From Ignavibacteriales bacterium (lineage in GTDB: Bacteria; Bacteroidota; Ignavibacteria; Ignavibacteriales; Melioribacteraceae), in assembly GCA_003599395.1 (NCBI GenBank), contig QZJX01000112.1, positions 1 through 41,024 on the forward strand: 41,024 nucleotides of DNA, read 5' to 3'. Position 1 is the stretch's first letter. Each line of letters opens with the position of its first letter. This document shows positions 1 through 8,744 of the stretch, in pieces. Position numbers and translations under genes: made by a program. The notes below the pieces were generated by a model. That model saw only the letters and a list, made by a program, of their open reading frames with translations, ran no database searches and was not told the DNA's origin.

Positions 1-1
1 A

Positions 2-1120
2 ACAACGGACTTAGAACTACCCAATGAAATTATTCTATTTAGAGACGGAGATACATCACAAATAATAACACTTACCGAAAGTGAAATAACTTTGTATGAT
101 GACTTGCTTCTGCCATCTCGGAGTTATACTTACAATGTGTCCAGCGACAAACATCAAGTAACCAGTAATGAAGTTAGTGTAGTTACAATGGACACAACAA
201 GTCACGATTTTACGTGGCAAACATTTACCTTTGGTGGAGAAGGCGGAAGCAGTTATTTACTAGATGTTGCAATAATAGATGAAAATAATATTTGGGCAGT
301 TGGAATGATTTATACCGCAGATGATACTTTTAGTGCTGTTCATTGGGATGGGAATGGGTGGGAGTTGAAGAAGATAGCAAATTCTAGTTATCCACGTTCT
401 ACAGTATATGCTTTTAACGAAAAAGATATTTGGTTTGATGGAACAATTCAATGGGATGGATATACTTATTCTGTTCATAATAATGGTTTCCCTTTGGACC
501 CAAATGGGCATGGATGGAGAAGAAATGCTATGTGGGGTAAATCAAGTTCGGATTTTTACGTAGTAGGAAATAATGGAAATATTGCTCATTACAACGGAAA
601 TAGTTGGACAAAAATAGAGAGTGGAACATTCCTAGACTTCCAAGATATCTGGGGAGATTATAATGAGAAAACCCAGGAGTGGGAGGTATTGGCTGTAGCT
701 TCGAATCATTTAAGTGGATATGAAAGAGAAATAGTAAAAATAGAAGGGGATAGAATAAAAAGTATTTCTAATGAACCATTAACATCAACTATAAGCAGCA
801 CTTGGTTTATTTCATCCAGAAAATATTTGATAGGAGGAAGCGGTATTTATAGCAAAGCTCAAATTGATCAAATAAATTGGCAAAAGGAAAACACAATAAA
901 TAAATATTATACATATAAAATACGAGGGAATTCGATAAATGACATAGTAGCAGTAGGTGGCTATGGAGATTTGCAGCTTTATAACGGAATAAACTGGCGA
1001 AGTCAATACGAAATAACCAAAATAGATGGGAATTATAGATCAGTTTCAACAAAAGGAAATATAGTAGTAGCAGCAGGTCAGCATAATGCAGAAGCAGTAA
1101 TAACAATAGGAAGGAGGTGA
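2..1120 (+). CDS. Secreted propeller-like repeat protein, 5' end outside window
   Basis: The reading frame is open from the first complete codon at the left edge, so only the C-terminal 372 residues are seen and the true start lies outside. The first part, ending in 'LLPSRSYTYNV', resembles the last strands of a fibronectin type III domain. After it come at least three copies of a loose repeat: a segment such as 'IWAVG' or 'FYVVGNNG', then an aromatic 'HWDGNGW' or 'HYNGNSW' block. Repeats of this kind form beta-propeller-like folds in secreted or surface proteins; the exact family is not clear to me. No T9SS sorting domain is present at the C-terminus, which ends in 'VITIGRR'. The gene converges on waaA. 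Function unknown; a role in adhesion or at the cell surface is only inference. Confidence 0.7.
   Translation, partial: TTDLELPNEIILFRDGDTSQIITLTESEITLYDDLLLPSRSYTYNVSSDKHQVTSNEVSVVTMDTTSHDFTWQTFTFGGEGGSSYLLDVAIIDENNIWAVGMIYTADDTFSAVHWDGNGWELKKIANSSYPRSTVYAFNEKDIWFDGTIQWDGYTYSVHNNGFPLDPNGHGWRRNAMWGKSSSDFYVVGNNGNIAHYNGNSWTKIESGTFLDFQDIWGDYNEKTQEWEVLAVASNHLSGYEREIVKIEGDRIKSISNEPLTSTISSTWFISSRKYLIGGSGIYSKAQIDQINWQKENTINKYYTYKIRGNSINDIVAVGGYGDLQLYNGINWRSQYEITKIDGNYRSVSTKGNIVVAAGQHNAEAVITIGRR
1111..1120 (+). promoter_or_regulatory. Perfect 10-nt Shine-Dalgarno sequence
   Basis: AAGGAGGTGA is fully complementary to the usual 3' end of 16S rRNA. It overlaps the stop codon of the preceding gene and stands 8 nt before an ATG at 1129. 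It is stronger than the ribosome-binding sites of the long genes here, yet the ORF it serves has only 18 codons. Confidence 0.6.
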
Positions 1121-1128
1121 GATAAATA

Positions 1129-1185
1129 ATGCTTAATAAGATTCCACCTAACAAAATACTTTATAGACTCTTATCAAAGTTATGA
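1129..1185 (+). CDS. 18-codon micro-ORF behind a perfect ribosome-binding site
   Basis: ATG at 1129 follows the perfect Shine-Dalgarno sequence at optimal spacing and opens an 18-residue frame, MLNKIPPNKILYRLLSKL, ending at TGA 1183-1185. The peptide is basic (four Lys, one Arg) and could form a short amphipathic helix. It may be a genuine microprotein, or the first codons of a gene whose body was lost by deletion. No family is recognisable at this length. The site CACCT at 1145-1149 could pair with AGGTG in the ribosome-binding site, but a 5-bp stem is weak evidence. Confidence 0.3.
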   Translation: MLNKIPPNKILYRLLSKL

Positions 1186-1196
1186 CAAAGAATACT

Positions 1197-2477
1197 TTAC
1201 AGAATAGAAACAATCTCATCAGTAATTTTACCCGTTGCGCCGATATTTCTCTTAACATAATCCGAAGCTATTTGACCGAGTTTTTCTCTGTAATTATCAT
1301 CTGAAATTAATTTACTTAGAATTCTATAAGCCTCTTTTTTGTTGTGCACAACTCGAGCGCTTCCCTCTTCAATCAATGATAATGCTTCTTGGCTGTTATA
1401 AATTTTGGGACCGAAAAGAACGGGCAAACCATAAACAGACGGCTCCAATACATTGTGAACATTTTGTTTAAATCCGCCGCCGACAAATGCTAAGTCCGCG
1501 TAGTAATACAAGCTTAGCAAAATACCGATAGAGTCAATAAGAATTACTCGTTGGTTATTATAAATATTCATGTGTGAAAATCTTATTGAACCGATTGCTT
1601 TATCAACTTGATGCTCTAACTTTTCGAGATGATTTATTGTTGGTTCGTGCGGTGCAATTATCAAAATTAAATTTTCATGTTTACTCATTAATTTAAACAA
1701 CGCCGGAAGAACAACTTCTTCATCGGATTCCCATGCGCTGCCTAATACAACAACTTTCTTACCATCAAAGAAGTTCTCTTTAAATAATTTTTTTTCTTTT
1801 GCTTGTAAACTTTTTTGATAGACACGGTCATATCTTGTGTCACCGACAGTTTTAACTTTATTGTTGTCCAAATTGAATTGAAGAAAGTTATTTCTGTCTT
1901 CATCGGAAACTGTTAATATTTTATCTATTTCCTTATATATATGATGATGAAAAATCTTAGCGACTCCATACTTTCTCGGAGAGTTGTAACGCATTGTCGC
2001 ATCGACTAATAATGTTGGTATTTTTTTATCACTCAATTCAAAAATCATATTCGGCCAAATATCGTAACGCATGAAAACGGCGACATCAATTTTTAGAACA
2101 TCCAAAAATTCTTTGCATTTCTTTCGAGAATCGAGTGGTATGTATGTTACAATATCGGCAAAAGAATAATTTATTGAATTCTGATAACCCGAAGGTGAGA
2201 AAAAAGAAACAACTATAATTACTTCTTCTCTTCTTCTTAGCTCTTCAATTACCGGTTTTGCTTGTTCGAATTCTCCCATCGAAGATGAATGAAACCAAAT
2301 TCGCTTTTTCGATTTGTCTAATTTTTTAACTTGAGATTTTAATTTTTCTGCTAAATTTTTTCGATCTCTTATTCCTCTTCTAATTTTATTATTGAATAAT
2401 GACGCGACGTAAATCGCCGCAATGAAAAGTGGAAGTAACAAGTAATCGTAAAAGAATCGAAGTAATTTGATCATCAT
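1197..2477 (-). CDS. waaA: 3-deoxy-D-manno-octulosonic acid (Kdo) transferase
   Basis: WaaA/KdtA moves Kdo from CMP-Kdo to lipid A precursor at the inner face of the cytoplasmic membrane, an early step of LPS core synthesis. At 426 residues it has the usual family length. An N-terminal membrane-anchoring helix (about residues 10-27) is followed by a GT-B fold. 'SSSMGEFEQAKP' (about 64-75) holds the conserved Glu (residue 69) of the family. The C-terminal half has 'APHEPT' and 'FVGGGFKQNVHNVLEP', the nucleotide-sugar site typical of Kdo transferases. The ATG overlaps the TGA of the upstream heptosyltransferase gene (ATGA), so the two are probably translationally coupled. Whether it adds one or two Kdo residues cannot be read from sequence. 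Confidence 0.95.
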   Translation of the reverse strand: MMIKLLRFFYDYLLLPLFIAAIYVASLFNNKIRRGIRDRKNLAEKLKSQVKKLDKSKKRIWFHSSSMGEFEQAKPVIEELRRREEVIIVVSFFSPSGYQNSINYSFADIVTYIPLDSRKKCKEFLDVLKIDVAVFMRYDIWPNMIFELSDKKIPTLLVDATMRYNSPRKYGVAKIFHHHIYKEIDKILTVSDEDRNNFLQFNLDNNKVKTVGDTRYDRVYQKSLQAKEKKLFKENFFDGKKVVVLGSAWESDEEVVLPALFKLMSKHENLILIIAPHEPTINHLEKLEHQVDKAIGSIRFSHMNIYNNQRVILIDSIGILLSLYYYADLAFVGGGFKQNVHNVLEPSVYGLPVLFGPKIYNSQEALSLIEEGSARVVHNKKEAYRILSKLISDDNYREKLGQIASDYVKRNIGATGKITDEIVSIL

Positions 2478-3433
2478 AATGAAATAAATTTTTCAATTTT
2501 ATTATAAACTAATTCCGGAGTCAATTCCAACATACACTTAAAATGTGACTTCGGACATTTGTCTTTACCAATATGCGAACATGGTCTGCATTTTAATTCA
2601 TCATTCTCAATCACTAATGAATTTTCCGAATAAGGTGCGAAGCCGAATTCTTTTACAGTTGATCCGAATATAGCAATAACCGGAACATGAACAGAAACGG
2701 CGGTATGCATTAACCCGGAATCATTGCAGACAATTAATTTGCATTCTTTCATATCGCGAGCAATTTGAATTAAATCATTTTCTGTTGATAAATCAATCGC
2801 GCCGGGAATTTCTTGCTTAAGATTATGACAAATTTCTTTATCATCACTTCCGCCGAAAAGTAAAATCGTATAGCCTTTCGCACTCACTAGTTTACCAAGT
2901 TCATTGAAATATTCAATCGGCCACATTTTAGTAAAATGTTTTGATCCCGGTGCAAATCCAATATATTTTCCGGGCTTTATGCTTGAGATAACTTCCTCCG
3001 GAACAAACAAAGATGGTTTTTGAAAGGTAAATTCTAACTCAGGAATACTTTCAAAATACATTTGCGGAATTGATTTAACTTTTTTGTAAAGATTCCATTT
3101 AAAATTGACAAATAAAAATTTCTTCAGAGTAGGTTTCTTAAAACGATAAACTTTTGCGGATAATTTTGAACAAATTTTTCTGCTTCTAAAATTATTCTGG
3201 AGATCAATTACTAAGTCATATTTATTTTTTTGTAATGACTTTATCAGAACATCATAGTTTTTTGATTTATCAAATTCATGAATGTGGTTAAGAATTGGAT
3301 TAGTTTTTACCGCATCAACAAATTGTGGTTTTACTAAAAAATCAATTTGCGAGTCCGGATATTTTTGATGCAGTGCCGAAATAACCGGAGTAGTAAGAAG
3401 CACATCGCCGAGCGAGCTTAATCGGATAATCAA
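2474..3433 (-). CDS. Glycosyltransferase family 9, ADP-heptose:LPS heptosyltransferase-like
   Basis: This 319-residue protein belongs to GT9, the GT-B fold enzymes that transfer heptose from an ADP-sugar to the LPS core. The N-terminus 'IIRLSSLGDVLLTTPVI' is the family hallmark. 'GFAPGSKHFTKMWP' and 'LIVCNDSGLMHTAVSVHVPVI' are the two conserved C-terminal donor-site blocks. Cysteines near the C-terminus ('CRPCSHIGKDKCPKSHFKCM') are common in Bacteroidota and Chlorobi members. Start: no ATG is available; TTG at 3433 directly before 'IIRLSSLGD' fits the family N-terminus. It is translationally coupled to waaA through a 4-nt overlap. WaaF, WaaC and RfaQ types cannot be told apart here, so no symbol is given. 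Confidence 0.9.
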   Translation of the reverse strand: MIIRLSSLGDVLLTTPVISALHQKYPDSQIDFLVKPQFVDAVKTNPILNHIHEFDKSKNYDVLIKSLQKNKYDLVIDLQNNFRSRKICSKLSAKVYRFKKPTLKKFLFVNFKWNLYKKVKSIPQMYFESIPELEFTFQKPSLFVPEEVISSIKPGKYIGFAPGSKHFTKMWPIEYFNELGKLVSAKGYTILLFGGSDDKEICHNLKQEIPGAIDLSTENDLIQIARDMKECKLIVCNDSGLMHTAVSVHVPVIAIFGSTVKEFGFAPYSENSLVIENDELKCRPCSHIGKDKCPKSHFKCMLELTPELVYNKIEKFISL

Positions 3434-3601
3434 TATTTTTTTATAGTTTGTCAGCTAATAACCTAAATTGATGAAGGAGAACAATAATATCAATCATTGC
3501 TTCCAAATTTACTTTAAATAAAATTGTGATTCGACAAATATAATTTGTAGAAAAAATTCAACTTAGTTATTTTAACACACTATAAATTGAAAAGGTGAAA
3601 A

Positions 3602-3862
3602 ATGACAACTCTTCCTCCTCCTTCAACAAACTTCTTTCCCGAAGACTCGCTTGAAAAAAAAGTTTACAACATTGTAGAAAAGTATTCCGAATTTATCCCG
3701 ATTCCAAACGATAGAAACAGACTTGGTTTTAATCTATATAAATTTATGACCGGCGAAGGTGATGCACCGGAAATTTGTGTGAAAAATGCTAAGTTGAAAT
3801 TGGTTGGAATAACACATCAAGAATTAGCGAATAAATTATCTGAGGATTTGAAAGATATTTAA
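3602..3862 (+). CDS. Small hypothetical protein, 86 aa
   Basis: ATG at 3602 is preceded by AAAGGTG, a reasonable ribosome-binding site, and the frame ends at a strong hairpin. The protein has no signal peptide, membrane segment or cysteine pair. It opens with a proline-rich stretch (TTLPPPS) and continues as an amphipathic helical domain with 'LEKKVYNIVEKYSEFIPI', then 'FMTGEGDAPEICVKNAKLKLVGITHQELANKLSEDL' in shorter helices. It is transcribed divergently from the LPS pair across a 168-bp gap. I do not recognise the family. Codon use and the clean start/terminator arrangement support a real gene. Confidence 0.65.
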   Translation: MTTLPPPSTNFFPEDSLEKKVYNIVEKYSEFIPIPNDRNRLGFNLYKFMTGEGDAPEICVKNAKLKLVGITHQELANKLSEDLKDI

Positions 3863-3870
3863 GGAAAAGG

Positions 3871-3903
3871 AAATTCCCGCAATCTTAAAGATTGCGGGAA
3901 TTT
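3871..3903. terminator. Bidirectional hairpin terminator, palindrome copy 1
   Basis: The arms 3871-3884 and 3890-3903 (AAATTCCCGCAATC and its complement) pair perfectly with a small TTAAA-type loop. On the plus strand the stem runs into TTTTT, on the minus strand into TTTCC, so it can end both the 86-aa gene and the opposing secreted-protease gene. Nearly the same palindrome recurs at 25418-25450. Confidence 0.85.
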
Positions 3904-3923
3904 TTGAATTACAACTCTTGATA

Positions 3924-6900
3924 CTACTTGACGAGCAACATCTTTTTACTTTCCGAAAATTGACCAGCAGTTATTTTGTAAATATACATTCCACTTGAAA
4001 GATTACTACCGTCAAAATCAATACTATGTGTACCAGATGGTATTGTTTCATTTACCAATTCAGCTACTTTTCTGCCAAGTACATCGTAAACAATTAGCTC
4101 AACTTTTTCTTGTTGAGGGATTGAGAAACTAATTGTAGTTGTTGGGTTAAAAGGATTTGGATAATTTTCAAACAATTCATATTCTACGGGAATCTCATCA
4201 TTCAAACTACTAATTGTTCCTTCTTTACCTAAATTGTTACCTTCTAGTTCTCCTAATAGTAACTTGCTATCGTATACTAATTGATCATTTGGGAATTCAT
4301 CTGAAAGTTGTTGAAATACATTTATCGCTTTTGTCGTATCATTAAAAAATGTTAGGTAAATATCACCTTTATTGAATAAAGCATACTTTCTCAATAATTT
4401 ATCGTTTGAGTAGTTATTTAGTAATTCATCCATATTATTCAGCAAAAGTGTGAAGTCTTTGTTTTCCAAGTGAATCCTGTTCTCTAACTCTAATGCAATA
4501 CCGGTTAATTTATTTTTTGAATTATTTTTTGAATTTACATATGTATTCAAAAAATCTAAGAAATTACTTTTTCCGGCTAGCATATAACATTCACTGATTC
4601 TGATTAAGGATTTATAACCATATTTGCTGTCACCTTCTTTTCCCAGAATTGACTTATACAAAGTTATTGCTTGATCAAATTTCCCCTCTCTTTGAAGCGA
4701 AAGTGCATTTTTAAAATCAGCTTTTGAATCACTGTTGGTTGTTACTACTGGATAATCATTCGGTTCTCCTTTGATCGAACTTCCAAGTGGGTCCGATGAT
4801 AATGCGGGCAAATAATCAACAGTTGATTGATACTGGTAAATCTCAGAACTTCCGGGATTTGATACACCCCACCAGTTAATTTCAGCGTCAATGTCACAAC
4901 CATAGTATGCCTTTAGCTCATAATCACTATTATTTTTTATACTATTGTAACCACCATAAACCCCAGCACCTAATAATACATCGCTATAGTAATCGGCGAA
5001 TATACCTACAGTATTATTGGTAATTAAATTGTATCCAGCTCCGAAATATTGTGTACCCTGATTTACGATTCTTGCCGGACTATACCATTGACATCTGATT
5101 CCATAATTATGATTCTTTATTGTATTATCGTGAATCTCTGGACTCGAATAGTTCCTACACCATATACCGTTCGTATTGCTGCTTAAAATAGAGTTATGAT
5201 GGATTAGCGGTGAAGAATTATAAGTATAAATATCCGCTGTCGTATTATCCGTGAACGTAGAGTAAGCAATTTCTATATCTGCATTTGTTGTATTATTACA
5301 TTTTATTCCATAAGGTGCATTTTTTATTTCTGCGTACTGAATATTACCGCTGCTGCCGGAATTAAATATTATACCACCCCAGCTTACGCCAAAGCCCGGT
5401 AGACCTCCGCCCGGCAATTCAAAGCCGGATGTTCCATCATTGTTATTGTCTTTTGCAATCTCAATGCGAGTAAAAGTTGAGGAACCATCAAATATTACTT
5501 TATTACTGGAAGTTCCATTTACATTAAGTGTACCATTAACAATTAACGCGCCGTCATTTAGAAATGTAATTTCAGTACCTGCTTCGATATTGAGCGTTAC
5601 TCCCGAGGCTACCGTTAAATTTCCATCTACAGTAACATCACCGCTCATGGTTGAGTTTTCTGTTACTTCGCCTACCCAATAATTATAATGAACTTTTAAA
5701 GACATATAACCGCTTTCCCTTTTTATGTCTGTTATTGCTATATGAGTTTTTTCTGCAACAGGTAAATTATTCACTAGCTCTCCCCATTCTTTAGTTGAGG
5801 GTCTGGTAGCATCTGTAAGTTTATCTGTAACATGTCCTTTAATCGTTTCATCGCTAAAGAAATCAGAGCGCATACTTTGTTCTCTTATAAATAACGTGGG
5901 GTCAGATGGATACCAACTATAGGAAGGTGTTGTAGTTGTTTCCCAAACATGTCTCCCTCCATCAGGCATAAAGTAAAAGACCCAATGTGGGTTTGAATAA
6001 GTTCCAATATTTTTCATAAAGTCATCATCCAAATAATCGAAATCACCTGCATAGTTACCGTTCCAAACGCTTATACCCGGAACATTCGAGCGATCATAGT
6101 CTCTAGGATAATTGTCATCAGGAATCGGGTTACCATACCACCCGTTATAAGGTACAGCTGCCTCAAGATCTATATAATTATCACCACTTGTTCTTTCTTT
6201 TATATGCCAAATTAAAACTCCTGTATTATATCCATGCGTTTGATATTCATCATAATTACCGAATGCTTTATCAAACTCAGAGGCGTTATGAAATTCTACC
6301 AAGAAGTACTCGTCTAACCCAGGAGAATAATCCTCTTCGATCATTACTTTTACAATTCTTCCATATCCCTGACTTATCTGTGTACTATTAAGTTGATAAT
6401 TAATATCTGCTAATTTTATACTAGAGTAATTGGAATAATTCGTTGAATTAATTTCTATTATTTCATTTGCCCTAATCCAGCCAAGATAGATTAAATCATG
6501 AGAAAGAAGAGGGGATAACCCATATAATGAATAGGTATGGGGTAAAGGTGCATTGTGATACATCATATCATAAGTCCAAAACATATTGTGATGTCCGATC
6601 CCTACGGTTCTATCTCGTCCTCTATCCGGAAACCCGTCAAAATCCGGATGCTGGGCTATTTTGCCTAGTAAATGTAGGTTCTCATGGACAATAGCTTCAG
6701 CCTTTCTTTGAATTGTAATCGGTTTGTTAACATAAAAATTCGTTCCCCCTGAGCTTAATGTAACATTTCCTTTAATTGTTCCCCCGTAAGTTTCATGGAA
6801 TAGATGTTTGGGTAGATCTTCAAATGTAAAATGAATTGCATCGATATCATCAAATGTATGTTCATCATTATTATAAATCACTTCCGCAATATCGTTTAAA

Positions 6901-7379
6901 ATTTCTTGCCATTTGTTCCACACAACATTATTACTGTCATTATTATTCAACGAAATAAAATATGATAAATTATGACTTGTTAAGTAACGGCTATTGGGAC
7001 CTGCTTTTAGAAATTCAAAATCGACATTATACAAACCGCCTGAATGTACATCAAAATAATTATCAAACGCGGGCTCATACCACTGATCTACCGGATAAGA
7101 ACCATTATTAATAGCAATTAATGTTTGTAATAAAACCTCGTTTTCATTAACGCCGTAAATTGGATACTGCGAAGGATTGGTCAATACAGGTGGTTCAAAT
7201 GTGCTTGGAACATCTGGAAAGCCTACTGAAATTACAAGTTCATTAAAATTTCCCGTTAAGCTAATTGGAGTTGTCAATTGACTTGTGAAGGACCCCACCG
7301 AATCGATTGACTCAATAAGGTCTTGTGAGTTAGTTGTAAAAATAAAAATAAATAGTAAAGAGAATAATAACTTTTTCAT
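3924..7379 (-). CDS. Secreted M6-like metalloprotease with beta-helix and T9SS sorting domain
   Basis: 1151 residues. A signal peptide (about 1-18) is followed by a catalytic region with 'AIVHENLHLLG', a zinc-protease HExxH motif at residues 232-236, and 'FWTYDMMY' about 35 residues later, which matches the Met-containing segment of M6 (immune inhibitor A-type) proteases. Residues about 580-860 form a right-handed parallel beta-helix ('SSPLIHHNS', 'SSPEIHDNTI'). A TPR-like helical stretch lies at about 885-1030. The C-terminus (about 1068-1151), with 'ENYPNPFNPTT' and 'VYDVLGRKVAEL', is a type A T9SS sorting domain, so the protein is probably exported through the outer membrane and anchored or released. 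It lies 9 nt downstream of another T9SS cargo gene in the same direction. The protease family call is inference from motifs; the substrate is unknown. Confidence 0.8.
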   Translation of the reverse strand: MKKLLFSLLFIFIFTTNSQDLIESIDSVGSFTSQLTTPISLTGNFNELVISVGFPDVPSTFEPPVLTNPSQYPIYGVNENEVLLQTLIAINNGSYPVDQWYEPAFDNYFDVHSGGLYNVDFEFLKAGPNSRYLTSHNLSYFISLNNNDSNNVVWNKWQEILNDIAEVIYNNDEHTFDDIDAIHFTFEDLPKHLFHETYGGTIKGNVTLSSGGTNFYVNKPITIQRKAEAIVHENLHLLGKIAQHPDFDGFPDRGRDRTVGIGHHNMFWTYDMMYHNAPLPHTYSLYGLSPLLSHDLIYLGWIRANEIIEINSTNYSNYSSIKLADINYQLNSTQISQGYGRIVKVMIEEDYSPGLDEYFLVEFHNASEFDKAFGNYDEYQTHGYNTGVLIWHIKERTSGDNYIDLEAAVPYNGWYGNPIPDDNYPRDYDRSNVPGISVWNGNYAGDFDYLDDDFMKNIGTYSNPHWVFYFMPDGGRHVWETTTTPSYSWYPSDPTLFIREQSMRSDFFSDETIKGHVTDKLTDATRPSTKEWGELVNNLPVAEKTHIAITDIKRESGYMSLKVHYNYWVGEVTENSTMSGDVTVDGNLTVASGVTLNIEAGTEITFLNDGALIVNGTLNVNGTSSNKVIFDGSSTFTRIEIAKDNNNDGTSGFELPGGGLPGFGVSWGGIIFNSGSSGNIQYAEIKNAPYGIKCNNTTNADIEIAYSTFTDNTTADIYTYNSSPLIHHNSILSSNTNGIWCRNYSSPEIHDNTIKNHNYGIRCQWYSPARIVNQGTQYFGAGYNLITNNTVGIFADYYSDVLLGAGVYGGYNSIKNNSDYELKAYYGCDIDAEINWWGVSNPGSSEIYQYQSTVDYLPALSSDPLGSSIKGEPNDYPVVTTNSDSKADFKNALSLQREGKFDQAITLYKSILGKEGDSKYGYKSLIRISECYMLAGKSNFLDFLNTYVNSKNNSKNKLTGIALELENRIHLENKDFTLLLNNMDELLNNYSNDKLLRKYALFNKGDIYLTFFNDTTKAINVFQQLSDEFPNDQLVYDSKLLLGELEGNNLGKEGTISSLNDEIPVEYELFENYPNPFNPTTTISFSIPQQEKVELIVYDVLGRKVAELVNETIPSGTHSIDFDGSNLSSGMYIYKITAGQFSESKKMLLVK

Positions 7380-7388
7380 TTCTTCTCC

Positions 7389-8744
7389 TTATTTAAGAAA
7401 GTTTATTTTTGTTGATACTTTTATTCCCTCATTATTACTTACTACTATGAAATAAACACCAGATGATACGTATCTTCCCATGCCATTTGTACCATCCCAC
7501 TCTATTTGTTCTCTACCATCAAGGGTCTCTATTCTTTCAAAGGTTTTTACTCTCCGCCCGTTTATATCATAAATAGTTAATTCCGGTCTAGAAATATTTC
7601 CTACAATCTCTATTTTAATACTGTTATTGAAAGGATTGGGATATGTTTTGATTACTATTTCTGAATCGTGTCTTTCGTTATTCTTTATTTCTTGTACCGA
7701 TGTAATAGGGGATGTTGCATCAAATCCGAATACCTGAACTGTTGAATAATCTACATAAACAAGAGTATCTTTGTTATACCAGTCCAATTCGTACTTTAAT
7801 CCATAATCTTCACACTCAGTATATCTATAAGTAGTGTCTAAATCTAAATCATATATATACACACCGGAAAAACTATTTGTTAAACCGAATGAAAAAAAAG
7901 CTAGTTTAGTCTCGTCTTTGGACCAGTTAAGTGATGATATTCCAACAGGAGAACTCCAGCATGAGGCTACTTCGGCTGAGTCGTCCATAAGAGGATGGAA
8001 TGCAAGTACAGTTTCCTTTGTTTCTTTATTATAGAGATATATTTTTGGAATGTATTCTTCTATTCTATTAGGGTACAGACTATAAGCAAGAATGTTACGA
8101 CTAACATTGTAGGAATATGTAGTTATTTCTTTATGCTCGTCCAACACGAGGAGCGTATCAATGGCATTACCAATGAAGGAATATTCGAGTATTATATTCG
8201 CACTTCCCGGCTGATAGATAACTACTGTAGTATCACTGCTCCACTCATGCCCACCATAAATTTCCATCTGTGTTGGGTATACCTTTCTCTCTGCAAAGCT
8301 ATAATAATTTGTTCCGGTTCTACTGGTTGACAGCATATAATTATCATTGGGAGAGATTACATAGCCGGGATAAACTATTTCAGAGACGCCATTCGAAGTA
8401 CGTTTGATATTTCCATTATCGAGAAGTAAAAAAGTGGAATCCTTATCGAAATCATATCCATACATCTCTCCATCTTTTGCATAAACAGCCATGTGCCTAT
8501 TATGTGCGAAAGCCGGAAGAGAAGTAAATTCTGATAAAGAACTCTCCATTGTCAGCAAATTTCTTTTTAGTACTTCACCTGTAAATCTATCGATGTAATA
8601 AACTTCGTTCGCAAAACGGTCTATGGAAAAAAACTCGGCTTGTACTTCAGATATTGCAAAAGCTTGTGCATATGTTTCTATGATATAACCGACAGATAAA
8701 TTGCCAATTATTATCAAAAAGAAGAGTATAAATTTATTTTTCAT
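7389..8744 (-). CDS. Secreted propeller protein with T9SS sorting domain
   Basis: From ATG 8744 the protein has 451 residues. This start gives a clean signal peptide (MKNKFILFFLIII...YAQA) and has AGGAAG just upstream; an in-frame ATG at 8777 would bury the signal peptide behind 11 residues. The mature part has repeated short beta-strand blocks ('NYMLSTSRTG', 'NILAYSLYPN', 'TKLAFFSFG') as in TolB/WD40-like propellers. The end, with 'IKTYPNPFNNSIKIEI', 'IYDINGRRVKTFE' and 'SSGVYFIVV', is a FlgD-like T9SS type A sorting domain. It is the promoter-proximal gene of a two-gene unit with the protease. No catalytic motif is visible; the role is unknown. The region upstream carries a duplicated translation-start segment. 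Confidence 0.8.
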   Translation of the reverse strand: MKNKFILFFLIIIGNLSVGYIIETYAQAFAISEVQAEFFSIDRFANEVYYIDRFTGEVLKRNLLTMESSLSEFTSLPAFAHNRHMAVYAKDGEMYGYDFDKDSTFLLLDNGNIKRTSNGVSEIVYPGYVISPNDNYMLSTSRTGTNYYSFAERKVYPTQMEIYGGHEWSSDTTVVIYQPGSANIILEYSFIGNAIDTLLVLDEHKEITTYSYNVSRNILAYSLYPNRIEEYIPKIYLYNKETKETVLAFHPLMDDSAEVASCWSSPVGISSLNWSKDETKLAFFSFGLTNSFSGVYIYDLDLDTTYRYTECEDYGLKYELDWYNKDTLVYVDYSTVQVFGFDATSPITSVQEIKNNERHDSEIVIKTYPNPFNNSIKIEIVGNISRPELTIYDINGRRVKTFERIETLDGREQIEWDGTNGMGRYVSSGVYFIVVSNNEGIKVSTKINFLK

